From Gautieria morchelliformis (lineage: Eukaryota; Basidiomycota; Agaricomycetes; Gomphales; Gomphaceae), in assembly GCA_015179125.1 (NCBI GenBank), contig WHVA01000034.1, forward strand, positions 62,001-126,000: 64,000 bases of DNA, in the 5' to 3' direction. Shown here in pieces: positions 1-12,190 of this stretch (position 1 is its first letter; each line of letters starts with the position of its first letter). Under the pieces are notes generated by a model. It ran no database searches. It was not told the DNA's origin and was given only the letters and a program-made list of their open reading frames with translations. A program made the translations under genes and the position numbers.

Positions 1-890
1 ATCCGAAATACTTAGGATGGTAGTTTATCAGGGGCGCAACATATAAGTTGAAGCCGTTGTCCTTTCTAGTTCTGACCTCTGGGATTTCCGATATGTAACA
101 AAACACTGCGCTGTGTACCTCATGCCAATTTGGTACCTCATAGGGGCAAAAGAGAGACCATTTGCCGTTTTGTTATAAAAATGTCATGCTGCATAGGTGT
201 TAAGGAGGCCATTGTGAAAAACATGTCGAACTCACAAAAGGCTGTGGATCCGCAAAGCATAGAATCCCTTGTTCTAACTTCCTCTTTGCCATGGTTGTTC
301 CTCAAGTCAGGGAACTCGAATACTTTGGCATGCCATGCTCGACGAAGCACCTCCAATTGGCTCTCGTTCCCCTCAGAGGCAAGTGTGGCATGCATAGATG
401 TTCTCACGTTCTTGATGGCATACGGCGCGAGACGGCTCCAGTGGTTCGCCGTCGAGTTGGTCGTCACCATGAGGTGCAAGTTGGCGGCCTCAACCGTGTG
501 CCTGATGGACGTGAGTGCTGGGCACCTGGTGTAGCAGATATGCAGAGTCAGCACCCAAATTACAATGTGCAACGATTGACTCACCTGCTGCATTCTCCCC
601 ATCATTCACTTTGGCCCCACACTCCCTGGGATGCCCGTTCTGCCCCCCAGCTTCTGGGCTGCACGTTCCACCAATTTCAGCGCACAAGGCTCTTGTCAGC
701 TCATTCACCGTTCTTGTGACGTAACTTAAATGCCATGGGCTGCACAGAAAGGTTCAGTTGATATACTGAGACAGGGACATTTACGGAATAGCTGACATGA
801 CGGATGAGGTGGCTAGTGGTGGATGGTGTCAAGGTCGAGAGAAACCCGCAACACATCACGTGACCTGACACAGCATTGTTTTCAAGTGTG
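1..890. other. No recognisable gene
   Basis: Only short overlapping frames without any family signature are present on both strands. The longest, on the minus strand at 138-605, has no motif, membrane segment or coiled coil that I can recognise. I see no tRNA-like fold. It is treated as non-coding or relic sequence. Confidence 0.5.
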
Positions 891-902
891 ATGAAGTGAA
901 GG

Positions 903-1148
903 GGACATGGCCGGATTTGGATATGCTGGATATGGAAGTGAATGGGGCAGGGCCGTGTGTGGATGTGCTGGATGTGGAAGGAAGTGCATGGGGTGCGGAT
1001 GGGGCATGGCTGGATTTGGATATGCTGGATGTGGAAGTGAATGGTGTTCAGATGGGGCACGGCTGGATTTGGATGCACTGGATGTGGAAGTGAATGGGGT
1101 GCGAAAGGGGAATGGCCGGATTTGGATGCGCTGGAGGTGGAAGGCATG
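903..1148. repeat. Degenerate minisatellite, about 45-60 bp units
   Basis: A core resembling ggatttggatatgctgga followed by tgtggaagtgaatggggt recurs with starts near 913, 1012, 1074 and 1118, plus a shorter unit near 955. Spacing is irregular and units differ by small indels, so this is an old tandem array. Both strands stay open across it only because the units lack stop codons. The apparent Gly/Trp-rich and His/Pro-rich proteins there are artefacts of the repeat. Confidence 0.75.
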
Positions 1149-1900
1149 GAGTTGCAATTGAATGGAAGGATGAAAAAGGAGGTTGTTTTGATGGGATCAC
1201 CGGTGGTTTGATGACATCAACTGTAAAAGGAAATATTGCCCCATAGAGAATGGCACCCACCCCAATGCAGGCAGTTAACCGAGGGGCTTGGTAGGGCAGG
1301 ACAAGAGATTGGGAGGGCCTCATGCCTAAGATGAAAGCCTCTCCTGGTCCAGCAAGTCTGTTTTTGTCCTGACCCTGTGCCTTCCACATACCACTGTGCA
1401 GAGCAGGCTGAACAACTGTAAGGGCAACAATGAGGGTGCCATAGTGTAAGTCCAGGATCACTTCTCTAGTAACCCAATCCTTGCCTCTCCACCCTGAAGC
1501 ATTGCTGAGGCAATAAGGGCAATCAAACTTGCAGAAAAGCCCCTTTTGATATGTCTACAATATGCCAGAAGTTAAATTACAATGATAGCAGGACATGCAG
1601 TATCTGTGTGTCAATGAGTATTTGACCTGGCAAACTTATGGGGCCTCTCTGCACTGCATCCATGAAGTCCCATGCCCAAACTGGCTGAGATTAAGGTTTG
1701 TGGACCCCTCCCCAATGACGGCGGTATTCGCTGGCCACCACAAACCCAACCGAGACCAGGGTGGGACCCAGAATAAACATTCTAAGGGCGAGTTGAGTAT
1801 CCATCCATTTTCTAGTCTTGAGTCATGTCGAAACCCAGGCCCTGCAGCTGTACAAAGGATATTAGGAGATGTCGTCATGTTCCAACAAATAGAGATATCA
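1149..1900. other. No recognisable gene; 3' flank of the NLR gene
   Basis: No family match or splice-consistent frame is visible. The right part should contain the 3' UTR and polyadenylation region of the minus-strand NLR gene that ends at 1902. Confidence 0.4.
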
Positions 1901-1901
1901 G

Positions 1902-4900
1902 TTACTGACCATTCTGACCTTCGAATGGTGCTGAAATGGCCTCCCCGTTGTCTGCATTCCACACACGGATCGTGTTGTCATCCGACCCGGAGACGATGCG
2001 CTTGCCGTCGGGCGAGAACGCCACCGACGTGACGCTCCAGGTGTGGCCTTCGAATGGTGCTGAAATGGCCTCCCCGGCGTCTGCATTCCATACACGGATC
2101 GTGTTGTCACGAGACCCGGTGACGATGCGCTTGCCGTCGTGCGAGAACGCCACCGACGTGACCCAGTCGGTGTGGCCTTCGAATGGTGCTGAAATGGCCT
2201 CCCCGGTGTCTGCATTCCACACACGGATCGTGTTATCATCAGACCCGGAGACGATGCGCTTGCCGTCGTGCGAGAAGGCCACCGACGTGACCCAGTCGTT
2301 GTGGCCTTCGAATGGTGCTGAAATGGCCTCCCCGGTGTCTGCATTCCACAGACGGATCGTCTTGTCATTGGACCCGGAGACGATGCGCTTGCCGTCGGGC
2401 GAGAACGCCACCGACGTGACGCTCCAGGTGTGGCCTTCAAATGGTGCTGAAATGGCCTCCCCGGTGTCTGCATTCCACACACGGATCGTGTTGTCATTGG
2501 ACCCGGAGACAATGCGCTTGCCGTCGTGCGAGAACGCCACCGACGTGACCCACTCGGTGTGGCCTTCGAATGGGGCTGAAATGGCCTCCCCGGTGTCTGC
2601 ATTCCACACGCGGATCGTCCTGTCATCAGACCCGGAGACAATGCGCTTGCCGTCGTGCGAGAACGCCACCGACGTGACGCGGTCGGTGTGGCCTTCAAAT
2701 GGTGCTGAAATGGCCTCCCCGGTGTCTGCATTCCACACGCGGATCGTCTTGTCACCAGACCCGGAGACGATGCGCTTGCCGTCGTGCGAGAACGCCACCG
2801 ATATGACGGGGGCGGTGTGGCCTTCGAACGGTGCTGAAATGAGCTCCCCAGGGTCTGCATTCCACACACGGATCGTCTGGTCATGAGACGCGGAGACGAT
2901 GCGCTTGCCGTCGTGCGAGAAGGCCACCGATGTGACCCAGTCGGTGTGGCCTTCGAATGGTGCTGAAATGGCCTCCCCGGTGTCTGCATTCCACACACGG
3001 ATCGTCTTGTCACGAGACCCGGAGACGATGCGCTTGCCATCGTGCGAGAACGCCACCAACGTGACCAAGTCTGTGTGGCCTTCGAATGGCGCTGAAATGG
3101 CCTCCCCGGTGTTTGCATTCCACACACGGATCGTCTTGTCACCAGACCCGGAGACGATGCGCTTGCCGTCGTGCGAGAACGCCGCCGACGTGACCAAGTC
3201 TGTGTGGCCTTCGAATGGCGCTGAAATGGCGTCCCCGGTGTCTGCATTCCACACACGGATCGTCTTGTCCTCAGACCCGGAGACAATGCGCTTGCCGTCG
3301 TGCGAGAACGCCACCGACGTGACCCACAAGGTGTGGCCTTCGAATGGTGCTGAAATGGCCTCCCCGGTGTCTGCATTCCACACGCGGATCGTCCTGTCAT
3401 CAGACCCGGAGACGATGCGCTTGCCGTCGTGCGAGAACGCCACCGACGGGACGCTCGAGGTGTGGCCTTCGAATGGTGCGGAAATGGCCTCCCCGGTCTC
3501 TGCATTCCACACGCGGATCGTCCTGTCATCAGACCCGGAGACAATGCGCTTGCCGTCGTGCGAGAACGCCACCGACGTGACCCACTCAGTGTGGCCTTCA
3601 AATGGTGCTGAAATGGCTTCCCCGGTGTCTGCATTCCACACACGGATCGCCTTGTCATGAGACCCGGAGACGATGCGCTTGCCGTCTTGCGAGAACGCCA
3701 CCGACGTGACGCTCGAGGTGTGGCCTACCAGAACGGTTTGAATAGATGGCCACGTCGTCGCTTTCCCAGTCTCGACCTGTAGTAATCGCGGGAATCGTGG
3801 GAGGTAAGTCTCGCACAGTTTCGACCTTTCAGGTGCAAACGGGAGAGCCGACAAATAGAGATGGGGGGCACTCTGGGAGATTACACTCCCAAATGTATGT
3901 ACAAATTTGAGGGTATCCGCTGTGAATGCTGCAATGTCCTCATCCTGAAGTTCATTAGACTCACGTCGGAGCTCAAAACAACTCGGGCACTCACCTGACT
4001 CCAGTCCATTATTGACAAGAGCGCTGCTGAAGCATCGGGTACCTGCTTGATCAGACTCAAAACTTCCAGCCAGTAGAGTAGCTCAGTCTCGAAGAACTCC
4101 TTGACCTTTGCACCTATATCCGGTGTAAACTTGGTGTCGTGAACATGGTCCGCCCAAAAGCGACAAGAGTAGGAAAGTTGTGGGGATATATACTTCTTGG
4201 TCCGTATCGCCAAGTCGACAACGTCGTCGTTGCGCAGATGTGATGTTTCAAGCTGACAAATGTTGAAACGAAGTTCATCCTTCATCACGCGCAAGCATGA
4301 GAGTGGAAGGTCGTCATGGTGTGAAGATGCATCAGATGTATCGACGTAGAATGCTTCACTTCGGTTGTGATCTGTCAAGAAGTCACGAAAAGAAGTGTGC
4401 AGCAGATTGATTGTGCCAGATTCTTGAGAAGGAAGGCTCAGCAGAGCACCCATAGGTCCAACGATAAGTTGAACCTTGGTACCCGAGTTGCCGTCCTTGC
4501 ACAGTTCCTGCAGGGCAGACATCGAGAGTGGTTCTCTGGCAGTCAGGATGCAGCCCATCACCGAGCAAAAACGACCCTTAACCTTGTCCGTCAGGCCATC
4601 GCCATCCTCGAATATCTGCTTTAGAATACCGAGATACAGGCCATCCATCCCACGGAACTTCTCATCTAAAAGTTCCTCCAGTTGCTCAACAGGATCCCGA
4701 CCACCCTTCCCACCTCCTTGGACAAATCGACAAGCAGTGGACGCCCATTGAAAATGACCTTCAGATTTCTCGGCTAATAATCGACACCAGCGCTCGTCTG
4801 GCCATTTGCGCTTCAGGTCCGTAATGTCACCTAGTTCATGTTTTACAAAGCAGGCGACGTCATCGACAGGGTTCGGGTCAATATCACTTAGGGACACGGA

Positions 4901-7004
4901 CAGCACGTGCTCCTTCCCATGAAGGGCGCCCAGAATGTCTTCCTCGGCACGTGAAGTGATAAGAAGGCGGAGATTCGGCGGCAGTTCCGCAGCTTCCTTG
5001 CCAAGGACGGACAAAAGAGCGTGGCGAGATACCTGGTCTCCGCTCTCATCTAATGCATCAATGACGATCACCGTCGGTCCAACGGTGGTTAGGCCCTGGG
5101 AGGGATCCAGAATGAACCTCTTGAACTGCACACGAGGCGCGGATGTGGTCCGAAGGTCTCGCTTCTCCCGAACCACTTTCAATAACGATGCTCTGCGTGC
5201 TCGATCCAGATCGGCTAGACCACGAGCAATTGTGCTGAACACATATTTTGGGGAGCGTTCTGCCTGAAGCGCGCGGTCAAAACAATACGACGATCCGAGA
5301 CGTTTGAGCCCTTCAAATCGTCGAGCGACCTCGTGCGCAATCGCAGATTTGCCGGCACCCGCAACATCGTTCAATAAAAATATCCGGGGGGTGTCGTCGC
5401 TACCCTGGTTGGCCCAATTGCAGATCTCTTCAATAACTTTCTCGCGAGTACCCGGCAGACAGCCCTTTTCAGGATTGCAACCAGCTCCCTTTGTGTAGAG
5501 CATGTCATCAAGCAGAACTTCCTCGGCTGGTTGGAAGGTGTATTAGCCTCGGGAAAGGCCCAAAGTCAGAAAACTCACAGATGTCGCCGACGGCATCCAT
5601 AACACGTAGTACAGTGATTTCAGTATGAATCACGGCATGTTGTTCTAAATCCAGCTTCAGTTTATTGAAAGATTCCTGGTATTCTGTGACCTTGCTGTCG
5701 ACATCCGAGACTAGATTCTTCGCGGCTCTTTTCCCTGAACAAAGATCATCAGCCATGGCCACCTGACACAATGGGTCCAACATACAGAAGTCCTTGATTT
5801 TGGCATAGTCGCGGATGAAGTAACCGCACTCTACCGTCAGATTCGTCAAGGATATGATAATTTGCCTTTGCGATTCAATTTTCTTTAACGGCTCCGCCAA
5901 GTGGACGAACGCATAGGTGTCTCTAATAACCTTCGCCAGGCCATTGATGCTATCATCCCGGTACTTCTGAGCAATGATCGCCTACCCAACGTCAGATATG
6001 TCTATCAAGCTGGTGAATGTGATAGACCTACCTTGTGCGCAATAGAGAGGATAGACCATGCCATGTTTGCGTAAGGATGGAGCTAGAATCCAAACCGTGT
6101 GCATGAGATGACCTGGGAGACAGCCGACATTTGAACCATACCTCGGCGATCCCATCCACGATCTCCGTAAACAGCCTGATCTTTTCCAGAAGTGGATCCC
6201 AAGCCGCCGATATGGTTTCGAGGGTATTGACGGTGGAAGTGGCGGCATCGGCCCCAGGCCCTCCAATAACAAATGGGGACGGCACCGGGTTCATCTTATC
6301 GACCTCTTCCGTTCCCCTAACTGCCTCGTTCAACTGGGTGTCCCGCGCCTCGTCGGACGTCGCGAAAGACGAAATGGTGAACTCTAGGACAGTCTGAACC
6401 TCATGCGTCCTCCCTGCCTTATCTGATTTTTGCAGCTTGCGAGCAACGGCTGCTGTGTTCGATGATTACGCATGCATTCCGTCGATGAGCGAAAAGGACT
6501 GACCTCCAGTTGCTCCTTCTGCAAGCAGAAACTCAATGCTTTCCTTCGTACTGCCTATGAAATTATCAGGTCCGATGGTATGATGCCCATATACTTCAAT
6601 TTCCAACACAGAAGACCGAGTCAAGTTGAAGCTGTGGATGGATTTAAGATCACATTGAGACACTAACGCTGGAATTCACGCACAAATAGAATGGCTCATT
6701 CCACGAGACAGCATTTCCTCTCGCAGAAAACGTAGTCTTCTGAGGGGGGTCCTTATCGACGACGAGTTTCACGAAGAACTGACTGGGACGCTTGCCGAAC
6801 AGAGAGACACTGGGAAGGTGATCACATTTCAGGACTGTTGTCGATGGCCAAGAGTCAGCATACAATAGATAGCACAAACGGAAGGGTCTTTCCAGCAACT
6901 TTAATTCCTCCAGGAATACTTCGGGGTGGAGTGAACAGTTAGTTGGCTCTAGAGAAGCGATCGTGGGCTTACGGTGCTGTCACAGTGCCCTCAACGTTGT
7001 TCAT
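1902..7004 (-). CDS. NLR/STAND receptor: C2, NACHT ATPase, 14 WD40 repeats
   Basis: Predicted intracellular signalling ATPase of the fungal NACHT-WD40 type (HET-E/HNWD-like architecture), with roles known in the family for non-self recognition. Exons I can join in phase are 6973-7004 (ATG at 7002-7004), part of 6684-6918, 6504-6631, 6142-6452, 6032-6082, 5579-5981, 3995-5526 and 1902-3944. Introns are 50-59 bp with GT-AG ends. One splice inside 6684-6918 is unresolved. Order of domains: a C2-like segment (about 6504-6890), a helical region, then NACHT with P-loop DVAGAGKSA and Walker B VIVIDALDES (4.9-5.4 kb), a helical stretch, and 14 repeats of exactly 43 residues each from about 3722 to 1914. 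The frame is open from the C2 part to the stop. The last repeat ends abruptly in QNGQ and a stop. Ligand and partners are unknown. Confidence 0.85.
1914..3722 (-). repeat. 14 tandem 129-bp WD40-encoding repeats
   Basis: Each unit encodes 43 residues on the pattern HTxxVTSVAFSHDGKRIVSG, SxDxTIRVWNADTG, EAISAPFEG. Units are nearly identical in DNA except at a few codons: the two residues after HT, the residue before D in SxD, and the residue after that D. This pattern indicates recent unit exchange (concerted evolution) with diversity confined to the exposed face of the predicted beta-propeller. Because 129 is divisible by 3, antisense and other frames also stay open here. Those frames are shadows. 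Confidence 0.95.
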
Positions 7005-8200
7005 CCTGCGCAGTGTTCGAGGTGGGTGGTAGACGGAGAGAGACGACGTGAGGCGCTGCACGGCACTGCGTACCTGTAAATTGACTGGACCTGTAAATTG
7101 ACTTCGGACCCACTTGTTCCCGGCGTCAATGTGAAGCGCCCGTTCACCCTTCGTCCCCCGCGAACGTGTCCTTCTATGACCCCACAAGCAGCTGTCTTTA
7201 CGGGCGTTTCACGAACCAAATCCGGCCCCTTCCAAGCCTCAAACCTCAAAACGACTACGACAACTCCGCCTGGTAGCATCCCCACGAAACATAGCCCCTC
7301 CTAATGGTAGCTCCAGAAAGCCATCGCCCAATCGTCCGCGACGGAACAAGCTTCAACATGATTCACCACACTCGTCTCCAGTCCGTCTGGCAGTTCCGCA
7401 CTAACCCCGCACCTTCCAGCGCCGCGTTCTCCGTCCACTTCTCAGGCGACGAGTGGGTCCCAACGAGGCTCGGCGCAGATACTTATACGACACGCTCACC
7501 GCGCGGCACGAAACCGCGCGAAAGGTGGAACACAAATCAAATCCGTATATACATCGACCATGCCCATCCACGTCACCGTCCAATTCATATCGACCCTCCC
7601 GTCAGAAACGGAACCACCCCGCACGACAAGACGCGGGCTGTACGTGACTAGGCGTAGTTGAGTTGTCCAGTGTGCCGGCCATGTGGGGCCAGAGTCAGCA
7701 GAGGCTTGGGCAAGTTGGCACACGCACATCAACGCCCTGGCTTGGCATCGGAGTGACAAGGTCGAGTGCGCGGTCGTCCTCTGGGCGGAAGTTGGAAGTT
7801 GGGCGGGAGGGGCGGTGTGCACGCGTGCGGGTGCTGCTGTCGAGGAAAGTCGCTCGGGAGGGGGGACATGTCGTACTGCTGTGCCTCTCATGTCACACGC
7901 ACCTGCAGGCATCCATGTTACGCTCTCCTTTGTCTTATCTCTTGTTGTCTCCGGCGTTGACTCCAATCATAAAGCACCGCGCAAAGGCACTCTTTCACCT
8001 CGTCTCTCCCTCTGTCTCCCTTATGAGCGGCTGGGCGTTGTCGTCACACGCTCCCATCAGACGACCCTCCGAATCCCCTTCTTCGCCGGCGCGGGCGGGG
8101 GGTCTACTTTAGGGGTAGGACATCGCCCCGCTCCCATGACATATGCAAACTTCCACTCGTCTTTAATGGTGCTGGAAGGGACCTTTTCTCATGATGGTAG
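7005..8200. other. NLR 5' flank and GC-rich sequence without recognisable gene
   Basis: The first 150 bases upstream of the NLR start match the flank of the duplicated copy near 10.67-10.75 kb, so they belonged to the duplicated unit and probably hold its promoter. The rest (about 7.3-8.1 kb) is GC-rich with several short open frames on both strands. None has a motif or a consistent splice structure. Confidence 0.4.
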
Positions 8201-8206
8201 GAATGG

Positions 8207-8600
8207 GTGAGTCTGCACGGCCGTGTGAGGCTGTGCCTCGTTCTCCGCTATCTGCTGCCTCTGACCCTGCGCTTCATGCGACATTGCCCCCTTTCCAATG
8301 CAGCCTTTCCAGCCGTGGAAGCAGGCTTGGTTTTGGTATTGTCGAGTCCATGGACGACAATGTCATGCAGTATCTAGGGTGCGACTCTCTGCGGCCGTGT
8401 GTCCATCTCCGCTACCCCCTGCTTCTGTCCCGCGATCTGACCACGTATCTGGGAACACACTTAGCCCTTCAGACCGTGGAAGAAGCTTGGTCTGGAATAG
8501 TTAGTCCATTACACATCCAGGTCGTGCTGCATTTAGTGTGCGGCTCTGTGGCTGTTGGCCGTTTTCGATATCCCCTGCGCTCCGCCTCTCGCACAGCCTC
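8207..8600. repeat. Diverged tandem repeat, about 160-bp period
   Basis: Segments beginning near 8207, 8385 and 8535 share an order of motifs: cggccgtgt, then ctccgctat or ctccgctac, then tctgaccctgcg or ctgacc, then ccgtggaag, then aggcttggt or gaagcttggt. The units are strongly diverged. I see no coding function. Confidence 0.45.
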
Positions 8601-8639
8601 AGTACGTTCGCTTCGCAGTTAATGAACAGCTAATCCCAG

Positions 8640-9950
8640 CACCATTTGCTTGACTCCCTGATTAGGTGCACCGTGTCCCTGTTTGCCTTCTATTCAATGT
8701 AGCTGTTCGTATATATACTATGCTCGGGTCGATAGTCGCTTCCTGAAAAACATTTCCGCAAAATTGATTGTCTCGATTGGAGTCGAGCAATTCAGGTGTA
8801 CGTGCCAAGGCAAGCATCAGTTAGTACACTGCGCTCTTCGCTGTCGAGGACTACAATAGATGAGGTGCATATATAGTGGCGATGACGAAATTTGCGCACT
8901 AGGGTATGTACGAGCATTCACAATTAATTAAAGGAATTCAGAACGTCCTTCCGATGTCACGAAGAGCCAGAATTTAAATACGGATATGCCCCCGCAAATA
9001 GCAATTCCACACAGTCTGTATACGCCACATGATGCTTCGACGCAGAATGGATCTCAAGTAATATACATCTCGCGCAGCTAGTTTCACATACACATATCGA
9101 GGTCCTTGGGGCAAGTGCAATGGACCCCGTCACTTGTACACTTGTATACACATCGCAAAAAAAAACACACACGAAACTCTGGCACGAGGCGGCACGCGTG
9201 AAAACACCAACACAGAACGCGATTCAAACGCCCCAAAGGATAGTGATGTCATCCAAGGAAGAGATGGACGGGGCCACGCAGCAAGAACCGCAAATAACGC
9301 ATAGCGCTCCAGGCGGCGGCGTAGAAAAGGCGTCCTACGTCCCACATCCGACCATGCATATGAGAAACCACGAACGCAGAGGCAACAGCCTGGCCGCGAC
9401 CAAGAAGTTCGGCAAGTGATAAAATGAAGGCGAGGTGAACGCCAAACTTGAAAAAGTACAAAAGAAGATTCTTGGTCGAATATCGAAAGCAGGACTCACA
9501 AAAAGGGAACGCTCCTATCAAAAGCATCTTGCAATTCCTGAGGCATGTATCCCAACCAACGCAGTGTCCTCGATGCTCGACCGATGAAATCATTGAAGAA
9601 GATGGGTGGCATGTGAAATAGTTGCGGAACGTGGTCAGTTGTTTTCATCGAGTACGCTCGGACTTACTTGGCCGTAATAACCCGACACGGCGGCCGCAGA
9701 GGCGTTCCACCCCTCAAGTGTGCGTATGACACTACCACGAAGAAATAATACAACTGAGGCACGGCTCAACCACAGAAGAAGTGATGTGAGCATCTGTATC
9801 AGCCACTTTTGAACTCGGGGTAGGGCCTCAGTATGGGTAGCAATCGAGAGAGGCAAGCTGCGCAGGATCAGTGAAAAGCGTATGCATGCATGATATGCTG
9901 CTCCATTGTGCTTCGGACTCCAAGTAGACACAGACTCAGAACAGAGTCAC
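8640..9950. other. No recognisable gene
   Basis: Short frames occur on both strands, including hydrophobic-looking minus-strand stretches at 9249-9593 and 9635-9931. None joins across plausible introns or shows a family motif. The 9.6-9.95 kb part could be a decayed continuation of the NLR-like pseudogene next to it, but I could not align it to the intact gene. Confidence 0.35.
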
Positions 9951-9964
9951 GTATGGCGGGGTCA

Positions 9965-10755
9965 ATCTGGGTGGAGATCATTTCATCCACCACTTTCGTT
10001 CGGCGGGCTGCTTCGTTTAACTGGGCCTCCAGCGCCTCTCCGGACGTCGCGAAAGACGTGAGGATGGACTAGAGCATAGTTAGAACCTCATGCAGCTTGC
10101 CTGCCTTATCTGATTTTCGCACTTTGCGAGCAACGGCTGCTGTGTATGATGATTACGCGTGTATTCTGTGGATGAGCGAAAAGGACTGACCTGAAATTGC
10201 TCCATCTGCAAGCAGCCCTTCCTTCGCACCGCCTATTAGTCATTATGTGCGACGTACGATGCTCATATACTTCAATTTCCAACAGAAGACTCATTCAAGT
10301 GGAATTTGTGTATGGATTTAAGATCACATTGAGACAATAACACTGGAATTCAACGCACAAATAGAATCGCTCATTCCATGGGGCAGTGTTGCCCCTCGCA
10401 GCTAACGCAGTCTTCTGGATATCCTTATCGACAAAGAGTTTCACGAAACAGTGACTAGGACGCCTGCCGAAAACTGTGGCATTAGGAAGATGGTTGCATG
10501 TCAGGTCTATAGTCGATCGCTAAGAGTCAGCATACAATAGAAAGCATTTGTGATTGCTGCAGGAATACTTCGAGGTGGAGAGTGAACAGTTAGCTCACTC
10601 GAGAAGTGATCGTGGGCTTACGCTACTGTGCCTTTACATAACGTTGCCTTCAACATTGCTCATTGTTCGCCGTGTTCGAGGTGGGTGGTGAGAGGCGCCG
10701 CATGGCACTGCGTACTTCGGACCTGTTCACGGCGTCCAATTGAAGCGCGCCCAAA
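9965..10755 (-). pseudogene. Pseudogene copy of the NLR 5' end (C2 region)
   Basis: This is a diverged duplicate of the NLR gene from its 5' flank through the C2 exons to the start of the helical exon (compare 6290-7120). Matching blocks include the exon start after the second intron, the intron itself, and the segment around the C2 residues LEIEVY. The copied start region reads ATG AGC AAT GTT GAA GGC AAC GTT ATG TAA, so an in-frame stop falls inside the first exon after nine codons. Small deletions remove parts of the C2 exons. No NACHT or WD40 sequence follows: similarity fades at about 9965. Confidence 0.8.
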
Positions 10756-10946
10756 GCCTTTGGGGACAAACAAAAATAGAACGACGCACCTCCGAGTCAA
10801 GATTTTCTGCATACGCTCTAAGCTCTCGCACAGCACTATAAGGCAGAGTCGTTTGCTGGTCAAGCGACCCGAACTGCTGCTTTCCACAATTCGAAGTCGC
10901 TTCGAGGTCAGTTCACCTCAACGTCTTACACCATAATCCGTCCACG

Positions 10947-12190
10947 ATGTCTCCGACACCCACTTGTGGGTATGTCGACAAAGAGAGTCGGTTGAAAGAT
11001 ACCCACGCGCGAGGCTACCATTAATGTCATCAGGTTCCTTCACCTTCCCGATGCAGAGCCAACCGAACTCGTCCGTGTCCCTATACCCCTCCGGACGGAT
11101 AGACTCCCGCCCACTCTCCGACCGCCTTCAAGAGGATCTCTACCGAAGTCGCCACAATAAAGTGTGTCTGTGCCTCGTGTCGTGGATACAGCGCCGAATT
11201 AAAAGGAGTAGTAGGCCCCCCCTATATTGTCATGAACAAGGCGGAGGGCGTCCCACTGCACAAGTTGTGGGATGACATAGAGGACGAACAGCGCACTATC
11301 CTGCTCCAGCAGGTTTCCGACATACTCTTAGAACTTTCATTGCACCATTTCGACAAAATTGGGTCTTTGCTGGACGTCGAAGCTATAATAACCAGCTCCT
11401 CGCATGAGGGGTGGGTGATTGCCGAGAAACTTCCTATGGAGACTGGGGAGGATATCGAGCGTGTGCTCTCCTCTCGCGTTAGGGCTCATGCCACAGACTA
11501 TTGGATAACATATGCCAATGCTCGAATAGCGAGAGTTCACGAGGAGTGTGTCGGGACCGCAAGCAAATATTACCACTACGCGCAGTGTCGGCTCATTCGC
11601 TCATCCGGCCTTGTATGATACATTATTAGACGAGGCCGGATTTCCCCTTCTTCCATGTGAATTTCACATGCTGAACATCTTGGTCAAGGACGTGGGGGGC
11701 CAGCCCTGTATCGCGGCTTTCATTGACTGGGAGTTCTCCTGGACCTTTCCGACATCTAGCTTTGCACGGTATACTATTTCATCATCGATCATCCTTTCTG
11801 GGACGACGACGATCAACTGCGTCAACTGAATGTTCTAGATCGTGAAAGCTTCGACTCACTTTTCGCCAGGCGGAGGCCCGGGTCTACCCGAACAGCAGAT
11901 CAACGCTCACAGACACATTTTCATGCATCCAGCAAGGGAGTTTATCTCTTTGAATATGATATCCTTCGTTCTGCCTGATTTCTACCCACAGTTGCTCGAA
12001 CACGTGTGTGGACAGAATTCGCAGGGGATCTTGGTGGAATATCTGACTATGCTGTTGGGAACGCGGCTATTGAAGAGTACGAGGATGATCAGGAAGTATG
12101 GAAGGCAGTTGCGGGTTGTCCTGGGTGAACTGCTAACTAGCAACTTGGAGCGAGGGTTTTGTGCCACTGATACGGGGCCATATTGAGGGA
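10947..12190 (+). pseudogene. APH-type phosphotransferase pseudogene
   Basis: Pieces of a fungal aminoglycoside-phosphotransferase-like (APH/choline kinase-like) protein lie in order but in different frames. A strand upstream of 11232 reads YSAELKGVVGPPYIVMNKAE, the usual lobe-linker region, and continues to about 11550. A catalytic-loop-like FHMLNILVKD and IDWEFSW follow at 11670-11750 in another frame. C-terminal pieces (FEYDILRSA, then DFYPQLLEH, then EEYEDDQEVWKAV) follow at 11940-12110 with at least two more frame changes and a stop between the first two. One frame change near 11550 could be a very short intron; the later ones cannot. The true substrate of this family in fungi is generally unknown. 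Confidence 0.65.

Noticed and set aside
1936..3660. Long plus-strand open frames and a second minus-strand frame across the WD40 array
   Set aside because: They are shadows: the 129-bp period is divisible by three, so any frame lacking a stop in one unit stays open over the whole array.
1914..3722. Regular repeats resembling a CRISPR-like array
   Set aside because: Units are 129 bp, contiguous and coding, without spacers; the genome is eukaryotic.
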